Assembly: GCF_002008365.1 (NCBI RefSeq)
Contig: NZ_MRDL01000036.1
Location: 423,676-487,675, forward strand
Length of the DNA stretch: 64,000 nucleotides
Direction: 5' to 3'
Source of the DNA: Rhizobium leguminosarum bv. viciae USDA 2370
GTDB lineage: Bacteria > Pseudomonadota > Alphaproteobacteria > Rhizobiales > Rhizobiaceae
Part shown: in pieces, positions 44,710 to 52,576 of the stretch
Layout: every line of letters begins with the position of its first letter
How positions within the stretch are numbered: position 1 is the first letter of the stretch
The notes under the pieces: generated by a model
Database searches by the model: none
The model's input: only the letters and a program-made list of their open reading frames with translations
What the model was told of the DNA's origin: nothing
Position numbers and translations under genes: made by a program

Positions 44710-44991
44710 ATGATCAAGGTGGTCTACGAAGTCGTGCCACATGACGGCGGCTGGGCCTACAGGCTGGGAGGTGTCTATTCCGAGGCATTCCCGACCCATG
44801 CCGAGGCGCTCGAAGCTGCGCGCATCGTCGCGGCCGAACAGCAGGTCGGCGGCGATTCCGCCGAGATCAGTTGGCAGGACGAGAACGGCAAATGGCATGA
44901 GGAATATGCCGAGGGCGGCGACCGGCCGGAAACCGAAGTGGTGGACGGCCTGTGGAAGGACCGCACGGCCGAGGCATCGCAAGGCATTTGA
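44710..44991 (+). CDS. DUF2188 small protein
   Basis: A 93-residue soluble protein: YEVVPHDGGWAYRLGGVYSEAFPTHAEALEAARIVAAEQ is characteristic of DUF2188, a short fold that may bind nucleic acid, of unknown function. GAGGAG lies eight bases before the ATG. It converges with the GrpB gene at a two-base gap. Confidence 0.85.
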   Translation: MIKVVYEVVPHDGGWAYRLGGVYSEAFPTHAEALEAARIVAAEQQVGGDSAEISWQDENGKWHEEYAEGGDRPETEVVDGLWKDRTAEASQGI

Positions 44992-44993
44992 AG

Positions 44994-45515
44994 CTAAGCA
45001 TCGCCCGTCAATGCCCGCGCGACGATCGCATCGACGAATTCGCGCTTATGCGCAGTGTAGCGGTCGCCGTCCATCCTGAATTCGGCTGCCAGCCTGCGTT
45101 TGAGCGCGGCATAATCGGCCGCCGCTTGCGGATGCGCGATGAGATAATCCCGGAAAGCCAGCCTGTTTCGATGCGTGCCGTTGCCGGAAGGGCAAAGGTA
45201 GACCCGTTCCGCCGGCACTGAACCTCTCGATAGAAAAGCCCAAACCTCGTCGTCATAGCGGTTGCCGCGTGGCTCGTAGCCTTCTACCAGGAGCACGCGT
45301 GTGGCGCCCTCGATATGCCCGAGGTCGGGAAGAACGATGTCGATATCGATAAGCGGCTTGGCTGTCATGCCCGGTATGGACGTGCTGCCGATGTGATCGA
45401 TGGAGAGCGCCTGCGGCAGCAAGGTCAGCAGCCTGTCGCGGATGCGCTGGAAGGCTTGCGGCCATTGCAGATCGTGAGGCACGAGTTCAACCGGGCTGTG
45501 CGTTATCATTTTCAT
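44994..45515 (-). CDS. GrpB/UPF0157-family nucleotidyltransferase-fold protein
   Basis: A 173-residue protein: VELVPHDLQWPQAFQRIRDRL, then SIDHIGSTSIPGMTAKPLIDIDIVLPD, the GrpB nucleotidyltransferase-like motif with GSTSxxG and the DxD pair. The role is unknown; some relatives are fused to kinases or CoA enzymes. The exact start is uncertain between 45515 and an ATG six bases later. Confidence 0.88.
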   Translation of the reverse strand: MKMITHSPVELVPHDLQWPQAFQRIRDRLLTLLPQALSIDHIGSTSIPGMTAKPLIDIDIVLPDLGHIEGATRVLLVEGYEPRGNRYDDEVWAFLSRGSVPAERVYLCPSGNGTHRNRLAFRDYLIAHPQAAADYAALKRRLAAEFRMDGDRYTAHKREFVDAIVARALTGDA

Positions 45516-45550
45516 CCCGCTGTGGTGCTCGACGCGTTAAGGAGGCTCTA

Positions 45551-45615
45551 TCGCTTCGAAATTTGCGCATGATTCTTTGCGAAAATCGATTCTGATTTTC
45601 GCGATTATGCGCTGG
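45551..45615. repeat. dispersed palindromic repeat (GCGCAT type)
   Basis: GCGCATGATTC and GATTATGCGC flank a stem of TTTGCGAAAATCGATTC with GATTTTCGC, like the right half of 27648-27750. It overlaps the last codons and stop of the LysR gene. Confidence 0.6.
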
Positions 45616-46504
45616 TCGAATATCGGTGATAGTCCTGAAGTCCCTTGACCAATACATCAAAGGTAGCGCGGCAGCGCGGCGAAGACTTCAGGCTCTCATG
45701 CATCGCCACCCACGTGCCGAGCGGAATGCTGAAGGCATCAGGCAGGATGTGAACAAGGTCTGGATTTTCACGCGCGAGCCCTGTCTGGCAGATGCCGATG
45801 CCAACGCCTGCACGGATCGCCGAAAGTTGGGCAAGGTTGCTGTCGGAGCGGAAGGAGAACTCGATGCCAGGCACCGCATAACGTTTCATCACCATGCGGA
45901 CATAGGCCGTCTGCCGGTCGAAGCCGATGAGCCGGTGGTTTGCGAGGTCAGCCAGGGTCTGCGGAATGCCGTATCGTTCGAGATAGCGGCGATGGGCGTG
46001 AAAGCCGAGCGGGATATCGCCGATTCGGCGCACGACGAGTGCGTCCTGCTGCGGTTCGGCCATGCGCACGGCAATATCGGCTTCGCGGTTCACCAGGTCC
46101 TCGATCGTATCGGAAGCCGAGAGCTCGATTTGAAGTTCCGGATAAGTCTCCTGCAGCGGTCCGAGAATCGCAGGCAGTACTTCGACGGCGATGACCTCGC
46201 TGGCGCTGACCCTGACCGTTCCCGTCACGCAATCGCGCTGGCCGGATGCTGTGCGCAAAAGGGCGGCGGTGGTTGCCGCCAGCGTTTCGGCATAGGGCTT
46301 GAGCGCCAGTGCGGCGTCGGTCGGCAGCAGGCCGTTCGGTGAGCGGGTGAAGAGTTCGGCGCCGATCGCCAGTTCCAGGGCGTCGACATGGCGGCCTATG
46401 GTCGGTTGAGTCAGCCCCAGTTCGCGGGCGGCGGCTGACAGCGACCCTTGCTGGAGCACGGTCAGGAAACTGCGGTAGAAATCCCAGCTTGGTTCGACGC
46501 TCAT
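45605..46504 (-). CDS. LysR-family transcriptional regulator
   Basis: A 299-residue regulator. The N-terminal winged helix reads FLTVLQQGSLSAAARELGLTQPTIGRHVDALE, and the effector domain runs from VTGTVRVSASEVIAVEVLPAIL. The start MSVEPSW at 46504 places the HTH at the normal position; frame further upstream is not conserved. It is divergent from the epimerase-like gene (94 bases), the usual sign that it controls that gene. Confidence 0.88.
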   Translation of the reverse strand: MSVEPSWDFYRSFLTVLQQGSLSAAARELGLTQPTIGRHVDALELAIGAELFTRSPNGLLPTDAALALKPYAETLAATTAALLRTASGQRDCVTGTVRVSASEVIAVEVLPAILGPLQETYPELQIELSASDTIEDLVNREADIAVRMAEPQQDALVVRRIGDIPLGFHAHRRYLERYGIPQTLADLANHRLIGFDRQTAYVRMVMKRYAVPGIEFSFRSDSNLAQLSAIRAGVGIGICQTGLARENPDLVHILPDAFSIPLGTWVAMHESLKSSPRCRATFDVLVKGLQDYHRYSTSA

Positions 46505-46598
46505 ATATTTTTGTATAGCAGATGCATTTATTTCGTCAATTTCGTTTATTCCCTCCTGGGGGCATGATCCTCTCATCCGATCGAAGGAGATGATTGTC

Positions 46599-47621
46599 AT
46601 GAGCAGCAAAATGAAGACGACGGCCCTCATTCTCGGCGCCACAGGCGGTATCGGCGGCGCGGTTGCCCGCAAGCTGCTTGCGCGCGGCTGGCGCATCCGG
46701 GCGCTGAACCGTGACGCCGCCAAAGCGTCGAGGAACGAGCCGGCTTTCGAATGGGTGCAGGGCGATGCGATGAATGCCGGCGACGTCCTGAGGGCGGCTG
46801 AAGGCGTCGGCCTGATCGTCCATGCTGTCAATCCGCCCGGTTATCGCGACTGGGAAACGCTGGTGCTGCCGATGCTCGACAATACCATCGCCGCTGCTCG
46901 CGTAGTCGGCGTGCGCGTCGTGCTGCCGGGCAACGTCTATAATTTTGGTCCCGATGCCCTGCCGGCGCCGACGGAAGAAAGCCCACAGAATCCGGTGACG
47001 AAGAAGGGGGCGATCCGCGTCGAAATGGAGAAGCGGATGAAGGCGGCGTCGCAGTCCGGCGCCGGCGCCATCATCGTCAGGGGAGGGGATTTCTTCGGTC
47101 CAGGCACGACGGCCAATAGCTGGTTTTCGTCCGGCCTCGTGACCCCAGGCAAGCCGGTCGGCACGATCAGGAACCCGGCACGGCGCGGCATCGGCCATCA
47201 ATGGGCCTACCTGCCCGACATGGCAGAAACCATTGCCCAACTCGTCGAGCGGGCCGATCGACTGCCGCCTTTCGCCGTCTATCACATGGAGGGCTTCTGG
47301 GATGCGGACGGCATGCAGATGGCCGAAGCGATCAAGCGCGTCGTCGGCGGTAGGGCGAAGATCGGCAACTTCCCTTGGTGGATCGTGCCGCTGACCGCTC
47401 CTTTCGTTCCCGTGATGCGGGAGATCAAGGAGATGCGCTATCTCTGGAAGGTGCCGGTGCGGATGCGGAATACCAGGCTTACGGCCGAACTCGGCAAGGA
47501 GCCGCAGACGCCGATCGACGAGGCGGTCAGGGCTTCGCTCGTGGCGCTTGGCTGCCTGCCCGAACCGCACCGTCAAGCCGCGGCCGCCCTTATCGGGCAC
47601 CCGTCGCAGAACGCGGGTTAG
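46599..47621 (+). CDS. NAD(P)-dependent epimerase/dehydratase-like protein
   Basis: A 340-residue Rossmann protein with LILGATGGIGGAVARKLLARGW at its N terminus, VLPGNVYNFG, and VRGGDFFGPGTT, the pattern of atypical/extended SDRs of the NAD(P)H-binding group. The ATG at 46599 is nine bases after AAGGAG; the ATG at 46590 directly abuts it. The substrate is unknown. It is divergent from a LysR gene and overlaps the APH-like gene by four bases tail to tail. Confidence 0.88.
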   Translation: MSSKMKTTALILGATGGIGGAVARKLLARGWRIRALNRDAAKASRNEPAFEWVQGDAMNAGDVLRAAEGVGLIVHAVNPPGYRDWETLVLPMLDNTIAAARVVGVRVVLPGNVYNFGPDALPAPTEESPQNPVTKKGAIRVEMEKRMKAASQSGAGAIIVRGGDFFGPGTTANSWFSSGLVTPGKPVGTIRNPARRGIGHQWAYLPDMAETIAQLVERADRLPPFAVYHMEGFWDADGMQMAEAIKRVVGGRAKIGNFPWWIVPLTAPFVPVMREIKEMRYLWKVPVRMRNTRLTAELGKEPQTPIDEAVRASLVALGCLPEPHRQAAAALIGHPSQNAG

Positions 47622-48418
47622 CTCTCGAGTTCGGCCAGCGCGATCCGGGCGACCGTCAGGGCTGTCTCTGCCTGCTGAATATTCGGATCGCCGAGGAACC
47701 AGGCGGCGGAAAGACCGGAATAGGCGGCGATCCATCGCAGCAGCCGCTTCGGCTCCAGTTTCGCCTCTGCTGAGACGATGGCGAGCTGGCGGCGGAAACG
47801 GGCGGGATCGGTGATCGTTGGCAGTTCCTCGTTGGCGAAGATATTGGCGAAATCGAAGCCACGTTCGCCATGGAGCCGCTTCGGATCGATTGCCAGCCAG
47901 CCGCGTGCCTCGAAATCGAGGATATTGTCGTGGTGGATGTCGCCGTGGAGGATGGTGACTTCACGCTGATCGGCAAGGAGGGTGTTGGCGATCGCCGAGC
48001 AATCGGTAAGCGTGCCGCCATGCTTGCCTGCTGCCGGCTCCAGATCGCGGAACCAGCGGGTGAGGGGTATGGGATCGGGAAGCGGTTTTTCGCGCGGCGC
48101 ATGCAGCCGTGCCGCTGTCCGGCAGAGGATGCGGCTTGCCTCGTCGTCCTCGCCGTTCATCGCCATGGCAAGCAATGAGCGTTTTCCCGTCGCCCTTTCC
48201 AGCAGCACGGCGTCGCCCTCATGGGCGTAGACATAGGCTGCGCCGTCGCCGTCCCACCATTGCATCAATAGCGCGCCATAACGTTCGTCGATATCGGCCG
48301 CCACTTTCAGCATGGCTGGCCTGCCCTGCCAGCGGACCGGCAGCAGGCGGCTGGAATGGGTGATGATGGGTTCACCGTCTGATATCAGCGACCAGCGATC
48401 AAGATGGGGACTAAACAT
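47618..48418 (-). CDS. aminoglycoside/hydroxyurea phosphotransferase family kinase
   Basis: A 266-residue APH(6)/hydroxyurea-type kinase. A conserved catalytic segment VTILHGDIHHDNILDFEARGWLAIDPKRLHGERGFDFANIF (residues about 155-195) holds the Brenner motif and the metal-binding Asp. The natural substrate is probably a small metabolite; resistance cannot be inferred from sequence. Tail-to-tail overlap with the epimerase-like gene. Confidence 0.85.
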   Translation of the reverse strand: MFSPHLDRWSLISDGEPIITHSSRLLPVRWQGRPAMLKVAADIDERYGALLMQWWDGDGAAYVYAHEGDAVLLERATGKRSLLAMAMNGEDDEASRILCRTAARLHAPREKPLPDPIPLTRWFRDLEPAAGKHGGTLTDCSAIANTLLADQREVTILHGDIHHDNILDFEARGWLAIDPKRLHGERGFDFANIFANEELPTITDPARFRRQLAIVSAEAKLEPKRLLRWIAAYSGLSAAWFLGDPNIQQAETALTVARIALAELES

Positions 48419-48444
48419 GGTGCAACTTACCGAGAGGTCGTGAA

Positions 48445-48478
48445 AATGGGAATCCCGCCTTTCGGCGGGATTCCCATT
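48445..48478 (-). terminator. intrinsic terminator of the arsR-MFS-OYE operon
   Basis: A perfect 15-base-pair stem (AATGGGAATCCCGCC with its inverse) around TTTC loop, with TTTTC following on the minus strand. Confidence 0.88.
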
Positions 48479-48492
48479 CGCGTGTGAAAGGT

Positions 48493-49617
48493 TCAGGCGA
48501 CTTTTTCGAGGACCGGATAGTCAATATAGCCCTTGCCGGTGCCGCCGTAAAAGGTCGACTGGTCGGGCGTGTTGAGCGGCAGATTGTGTACCAGGCGTTC
48601 GACGAGATCGGGATTGGCAATGAAAGGCTTGCCGAAGGCGACGAGATCGGCGCGGCCGCTTGCGACGGCGTCGATCGCCAGATCGCGATCATAGCCATTG
48701 TTGACCATCCAGTCGGCCTTGCCGCCAGCCTTTTCGTAAGTCTGGCGCAGTCCCTTGTAATCGAAGGCGGGATTGTCGCCCTGCTTATAGTCCCGTTCGC
48801 CGCCGGTCTGGCCTTCGATGACATGGATATAGGCCAGGTCGTGTTTGGCCAGTCCCTCGACGACATGGGTGAAGGTCGCCTGCGGGTTGGAATCGTAGCT
48901 TTCGCCGGACGGCGTCACCGGTGAGATGCGGATCGCCGTGCGGCCGGCGCCGATTTCCTTCACCACGGCATCGACGACTTCGAAAGTCAGACGGGTGCGG
49001 TTTTCGATCGAGCCGCCATATGCATCAGTACGGTCATTGACGCCGTCGCGGATGAACTGGTCGAGCAGGTAGCCGTTGGCGCCGTGGATCTCGACACCGT
49101 CAAAGCCGGCGTCGATCGCCGCCCGGGCAGCCTTGCGGTAATCCTCGATGATGCCAGGGATTTCGGCGGTTTCGAGCGCGCGTGGTTCGGAGGTGTCGGC
49201 AAAGCTGCCGGTGCCGTCGGCATTGACCAGATAGGTCTTGGCCTTGGCGACACGATTGGTCGATGAAACCGGCTTGCCGTCGTTCGGCTGCAATGTCGTG
49301 TGCGAGATGCGGCCGACATGCCACATCTGGACGACGATCTTGCCGCCTGATGCATGGACCGCGTCGGTGACGCGCTTCCAGCCGTCGAGAGCCTCTTTGG
49401 TGTAGAGACCAGGCACGTTGGCATAACCCTGGCCCTGATGGGTGATCGCGGTTGCTTCGGTGATGATCAGGCCTGATGTGGCGCGCTGGCGGTAATATTC
49501 GACGTTGAGGTCGTTGGGGATTGCGCCCGGCGATCGGTTGCGGGTGAGTGGCGCCATGACGATGCGGTTCTTGACTGATATGTCGCCGACTTTCGTGGGT
49601 TCGAAAAGCTTGGCCAT
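48493..49617 (-). CDS. alkene reductase of the Old Yellow Enzyme family (NemA-like)
   Basis: A 374-residue FMN barrel enzyme. NRIVMAPLTRNRS opens it, QMWHVGRISHTTLQP and EIHGANGYLLDQFIRDGVNDRTDAYGGSIENR (the substrate-binding His/Asn and OYE signature) follow. Such enzymes reduce activated alkenes and nitro compounds with NAD(P)H. It follows the MFS transporter by 25 bases, and the operon is led by an ArsR regulator, which suggests a response to an electrophile. Confidence 0.94.
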   Translation of the reverse strand: MAKLFEPTKVGDISVKNRIVMAPLTRNRSPGAIPNDLNVEYYRQRATSGLIITEATAITHQGQGYANVPGLYTKEALDGWKRVTDAVHASGGKIVVQMWHVGRISHTTLQPNDGKPVSSTNRVAKAKTYLVNADGTGSFADTSEPRALETAEIPGIIEDYRKAARAAIDAGFDGVEIHGANGYLLDQFIRDGVNDRTDAYGGSIENRTRLTFEVVDAVVKEIGAGRTAIRISPVTPSGESYDSNPQATFTHVVEGLAKHDLAYIHVIEGQTGGERDYKQGDNPAFDYKGLRQTYEKAGGKADWMVNNGYDRDLAIDAVASGRADLVAFGKPFIANPDLVERLVHNLPLNTPDQSTFYGGTGKGYIDYPVLEKVA

Positions 49618-49642
49618 GATGGTCCTTTCTTTTGCGGGTGGA

Positions 49643-50809
49643 TCACTCGGCAGGGGCGAGGGCGGCCCGGCCCCTGGCGGAGAGATAGGTGAGTGCCGTG
49701 GCGCCGAGGCCGGTCAGGGCCATCAGGGCTGCGGCGAGCGGAACGCGGGTGAGATCGAAGCCGGCGTCGATGACCAAGCCGCCCACCCAGGCGCCGAGCG
49801 CATTGCCGGTGTTGAAGGCGCCGATGTTGATCGTCGAGACGAGATTCGGAGCGTCTTTGCCGAAGCCGACGACGCCGACCTGAAGCGCCGGCACGGCGGC
49901 AAAGCTTGCCATCGCCCAGAGGAAGAGGGTGATTTCAGCCGGGATGAAGAAGCGGCTCGTATAGCTGAAGGCGATCGAGGTGATGGCGATCGCGGCGAAG
50001 ACGCCGGCACGCGTCGCGCCGAGCCGCCAGTCGGCAAGCTTGCCGCCGACGAGGTTGCCGATGGTCAGTCCGAGGCCGATCAGAAACAGCGTCCAGGTGA
50101 CGCCTTCCGGCGAAACGCCGGTGACGTCGCGCAGCAGCGGCGCAATATAGGTGAAGAGAGCGAACATAGAGGCGGCGAAGAAGACGGTGGTGGAGAGTGC
50201 CAGCCACAGGCGGCCATTCCTGAGGGCTGCGATCTCACGCAGGATGCTGCCGTTCTCTTGCTGCTTATCCCTGGGCAGGATGGCGATCAGGCCTGATATG
50301 GTGACGATACCGATGACGGTGACGACGCCGAAGGTGGCGCGCCAGCCATAGGCCTGGCCGATCGCGGTGCCGAGCGGCACGCCAAGAACATTGGCGAGCG
50401 TCAGCCCGGTGAACATCAGCGCGACGGCGCGGGCCTTGCGATCCTCGGCGACGAGGCCGGCGGCAACCACCGAGCCGATGCCGAAGAAGGCGCCATGGCA
50501 GAGTGCCGTCACGACTCGGGCGATCATCAGCACCCAATAATCGCTCGCCAGAGCGCAAAGCAGGTTGCCGGCGATGAAGAATGCCATCAGCGCAATCAGG
50601 GCGGTACGGCGCTTCAGCTTCGCAGTCGAAATGGCCATCACAGGGGCGCCGATCGCGACCGCCAGGGCATAACCGGTGACCAGCCACCCGGCCTGCGGGA
50701 TGCTGACCGAGAGATCGGCAGCCACCTCCGGCAACAGACCCATGATGACGAATTCGGTGGTGCCTATCGCAAACGAGCTCAAGGCGAGAACGAGGAGGGC
50801 GAGGGGCAT
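49643..50809 (-). CDS. MFS transporter (DHA1-like exporter)
   Basis: A 388-residue protein with 12 hydrophobic segments and the 2-3 loop region preceding GAPVMAISTAKLKRRTALI, typical of drug-efflux MFS proteins. The substrate is unknown. It starts one base after the arsR stop, so it is under the ArsR regulator, and it is followed by the OYE gene. Confidence 0.9.
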   Translation of the reverse strand: MPLALLVLALSSFAIGTTEFVIMGLLPEVAADLSVSIPQAGWLVTGYALAVAIGAPVMAISTAKLKRRTALIALMAFFIAGNLLCALASDYWVLMIARVVTALCHGAFFGIGSVVAAGLVAEDRKARAVALMFTGLTLANVLGVPLGTAIGQAYGWRATFGVVTVIGIVTISGLIAILPRDKQQENGSILREIAALRNGRLWLALSTTVFFAASMFALFTYIAPLLRDVTGVSPEGVTWTLFLIGLGLTIGNLVGGKLADWRLGATRAGVFAAIAITSIAFSYTSRFFIPAEITLFLWAMASFAAVPALQVGVVGFGKDAPNLVSTINIGAFNTGNALGAWVGGLVIDAGFDLTRVPLAAALMALTGLGATALTYLSARGRAALAPAE

Positions 50810-50810
50810 T

Positions 50811-51104
50811 CTAAAGATCCTGCGTCAGTTGCTTGAGGAAGGCGGCGATCGTTTCTTCGTTGCGCTTGTAAAAGATCCACTGGCCAACGCGTTTGGTGGT
50901 GACGAGGCCGGCGCGATGCAGCGTGCCGAGATGGGCCGAGACCGTCGACTGCGACAGGCCGCAGCGCTCGAACTGGCTGGCGCAGACGCCCATTTCGAAA
51001 GGATGCTCCTGCGAGGGGAAATGTTCCTCGGGGTTTTTCAGCCAGCTCAGAATGTCCATCCGGGTGGGATGGGCGAGTGCCTTGATAATTTCGTCTTTGT
51101 CCAT
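50811..51104 (-). CDS. ArsR-family winged-helix regulator
   Basis: A 97-residue protein: LAHPTRMDILSWLKN, then the recognition helix LSQSTVSAHLGTLHRAGLVTTKRVGQWIFYKRN. Cys residues in GVCASQFERCGLSQ are candidate sensor thiols. It is the first gene of the arsR-MFS-OYE operon. The gene sits directly downstream of the twin sRNA region, the same arrangement known in Sinorhizobium around AbcR genes. Confidence 0.9.
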   Translation of the reverse strand: MDKDEIIKALAHPTRMDILSWLKNPEEHFPSQEHPFEMGVCASQFERCGLSQSTVSAHLGTLHRAGLVTTKRVGQWIFYKRNEETIAAFLKQLTQDL

Positions 51105-51218
51105 CGTTGTTCGCCGAACTATAAATCGTGTTTAATCGATATATTGATCGTCAGGCTTCGATATGCAAATCACGGAGGCGTGAGGCCGTGGTTTTTAGTG
51201 AGTGCGCAAATTTTGGGC

Positions 51219-51333
51219 AAAAAAAGAGGGCCACCGGAAAACCAGGGCCCTTGTAATTGTGAAGGTCAAAAACCTCCAGAGGGGAACAGCTAATGCGGTG
51301 GTACTGGGAGAGAAACCACAAGATGCATCAGCT
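51219..51333 (-). ncRNA. AbcR-type trans-acting small RNA (alpha-r15 family), copy B
   Basis: A leftward transcript of about 115 bases is predicted. CATATC at 51345-51340 serves as -10, with TTGAAA 17 bases upstream. The RNA contains CTCCCAGTACCACCGCATTA and TTCCCCTCTGGAGG, a conserved unpaired anti-Shine-Dalgarno motif. It ends in a strong terminator (GGGCCCTGG with CCGGTGGCCC, then seven T). The right-hand copy is nearly identical, and the place between arsR and the LysR gene is that of Sinorhizobium AbcR1/AbcR2. Which copy equals AbcR1 is not decided. Confidence 0.88.
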
Positions 51334-51339
51334 GAGAGA

Positions 51340-51368
51340 GATATGGTGCTTCCTTGAGCAGGTTTCAA
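51340..51368 (-). promoter_or_regulatory. promoter of AbcR copy B
   Basis: TTGAAA, exactly 17 bases, CATATC on the minus strand. The same spacing and -10 occur at the sister gene. Confidence 0.7.
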
Positions 51369-51441
51369 TGCTTTTTTGTGCATGTCTGCTATGCGCCGCA
51401 CAATTTTTTTGCGGTGCGGCATTTATCGAGGAAGTAAGGGC

Positions 51442-51557
51442 AAAAAAAGAGGGCCACTGGAAAACCAGGGCCCTTATAAGTGTGAAGGTCGAAAACCTCC
51501 AGAGGGGAACAGCTAATGCGGTGGAACTGGGAGGAAAAGCCACCATGTGCATCAGCT
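51442..51557 (-). ncRNA. AbcR-type trans-acting small RNA (alpha-r15 family), copy A
   Basis: A leftward transcript of about 116 bases is predicted. CATATC at 51569-51564 serves as -10, with TTGCCG 17 bases upstream. Stem 1, CTCCCAGTTCCACCGCATTA, TTCCCCTCTGGAGG and a terminator (GGGCCCTGG, TTTT, CCAGTGGCCC, seven T) follow. The two copies lie 223 bases apart in tandem and differ mainly in the 5' stem. AbcR RNAs pair with mRNAs of many ABC transporter binding proteins, block translation and bring in RNase E with Hfq. The VtlR/LsrB gene just upstream is their known activator in relatives. Confidence 0.9.
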
Positions 51558-51563
51558 ATGTGC

Positions 51564-51592
51564 GATATGGTGGTTTATTGGGCAAACGGCAA
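51564..51592 (-). promoter_or_regulatory. promoter of AbcR copy A
   Basis: TTGCCG, 17 bases, CATATC on the minus strand, placing the RNA start near 51557. Confidence 0.7.
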
Positions 51593-51657
51593 CCCTCATT
51601 TGTGCATGCCAGTCATGCACGTTCTGCATAGTCGGCGATTCATCAATAAAACCGGGC

Positions 51658-52554
51658 TCAAAAGTTCCAGTTTCTGGCCTTGCTGACGATAAAATCGCGG
51701 AAGGCTTTCAGCTTGGCCGCGTTCTTGATCTCGTCTGGATAGCAGAAATAGGTGTCGAAGGAGGGGACGTCGGCATTGATCGCCAGCTGAATCAGGCCGG
51801 GGTCGCGACCGACGATGTAATCCGGCAGGCAGGCGACGCCGATTCCGAGCAGGGCGGCGCGTTTGATCGAGGTCTGGCTGTTGATCTGCAGATGCGGGAT
51901 GCGCTTGTTGTCGGAGGAGCGGCCGGCGACCTCAAGCCAATTGACATCGAGCAGGTAACTCGGCGCCGGCTCGCCGAAGGTGATGATGCGGTGATTGTCG
52001 AGATCCTCGACCTTCTGCGGCTCGCCGTGACGGTTGATGTAGGACGGGGCCGCATAGACGTGCATGTGCACGGTGAAGAGCTTACGCTGGATGAGGTCGG
52101 ATTGCTGCGGCTGGCGCAGGCGGATCGCGCAGTCGGCATGACGCATGTTCACATCCACTTCCTCGTTGTCGAGGATCAGCTGGATCTGCACATCGGGATA
52201 AAGCTGCAGGAATTCCTGGATCTTGTCGGTCAGCCAGCCCTGGCCGAGACCGACCGTCGTCGTGACGCGCAGCTTGCCGGATGGCGTCTCGGTCGTCTCG
52301 GTGAGCTGCATCTTCACGGTTTCGAGCTTCAGCAGCACGTCATGGGCGGTGCGGTAAAGCAGTTCGCCCTGTTCCGTCAGAATCAGGCCGCGTGCATGGC
52401 GGTGAAACAGCTTGGTGCCGACATCCTGCTCCAGCGCGCTGACCTGGCGGCTGATGGCGGATTGGGACAGATGCAGTTTATCCGCCGCATGCGTGAACGA
52501 ACCCGCCTCGGCAGCTGCGTGAAAAATACGCAGCTTGTCCCAATCCAATGGCAT
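51658..52554 (-). CDS. lsrB: LysR-type regulator VtlR/LsrB
   Basis: A 298-residue regulator. MPLDWDKLRIFHAAAEAGSF, then TLHLS-type KLHLSQSAISRQVSALEQDVGTKLFHR, is the LsrB/VtlR N terminus. The effector domain holds Cys residues (DCAIRL, VACLPDY, FCYPDE) matching the redox-sensing type. In Sinorhizobium LsrB controls oxidative stress, glutathione and LPS genes; in Brucella and Agrobacterium VtlR activates abcR2/abcR1. Its position directly upstream of the sRNAs and 22 bases after trxB fits. The ATG at 52554 has GGGGG before it. Confidence 0.9.
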   Translation of the reverse strand: MPLDWDKLRIFHAAAEAGSFTHAADKLHLSQSAISRQVSALEQDVGTKLFHRHARGLILTEQGELLYRTAHDVLLKLETVKMQLTETTETPSGKLRVTTTVGLGQGWLTDKIQEFLQLYPDVQIQLILDNEEVDVNMRHADCAIRLRQPQQSDLIQRKLFTVHMHVYAAPSYINRHGEPQKVEDLDNHRIITFGEPAPSYLLDVNWLEVAGRSSDNKRIPHLQINSQTSIKRAALLGIGVACLPDYIVGRDPGLIQLAINADVPSFDTYFCYPDEIKNAAKLKAFRDFIVSKARNWNF

Positions 52555-52576
52555 TCCCCCACCCCTCATGCCGATC

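Noticed and set aside
47618..48418. Possible antibiotic resistance determinant
   Set aside because: The APH(6)/hydroxyurea family includes many chromosomal housekeeping kinases; sequence alone gives no support for resistance.
51293..51631. Open frame of 112 codons (MRWYWERNHK...) with a strong apparent ribosome binding site
   Set aside because: It lies opposite two sRNA genes; the purine stretch is the complement of their anti-Shine-Dalgarno motif, and the frame is not kept in the second copy.
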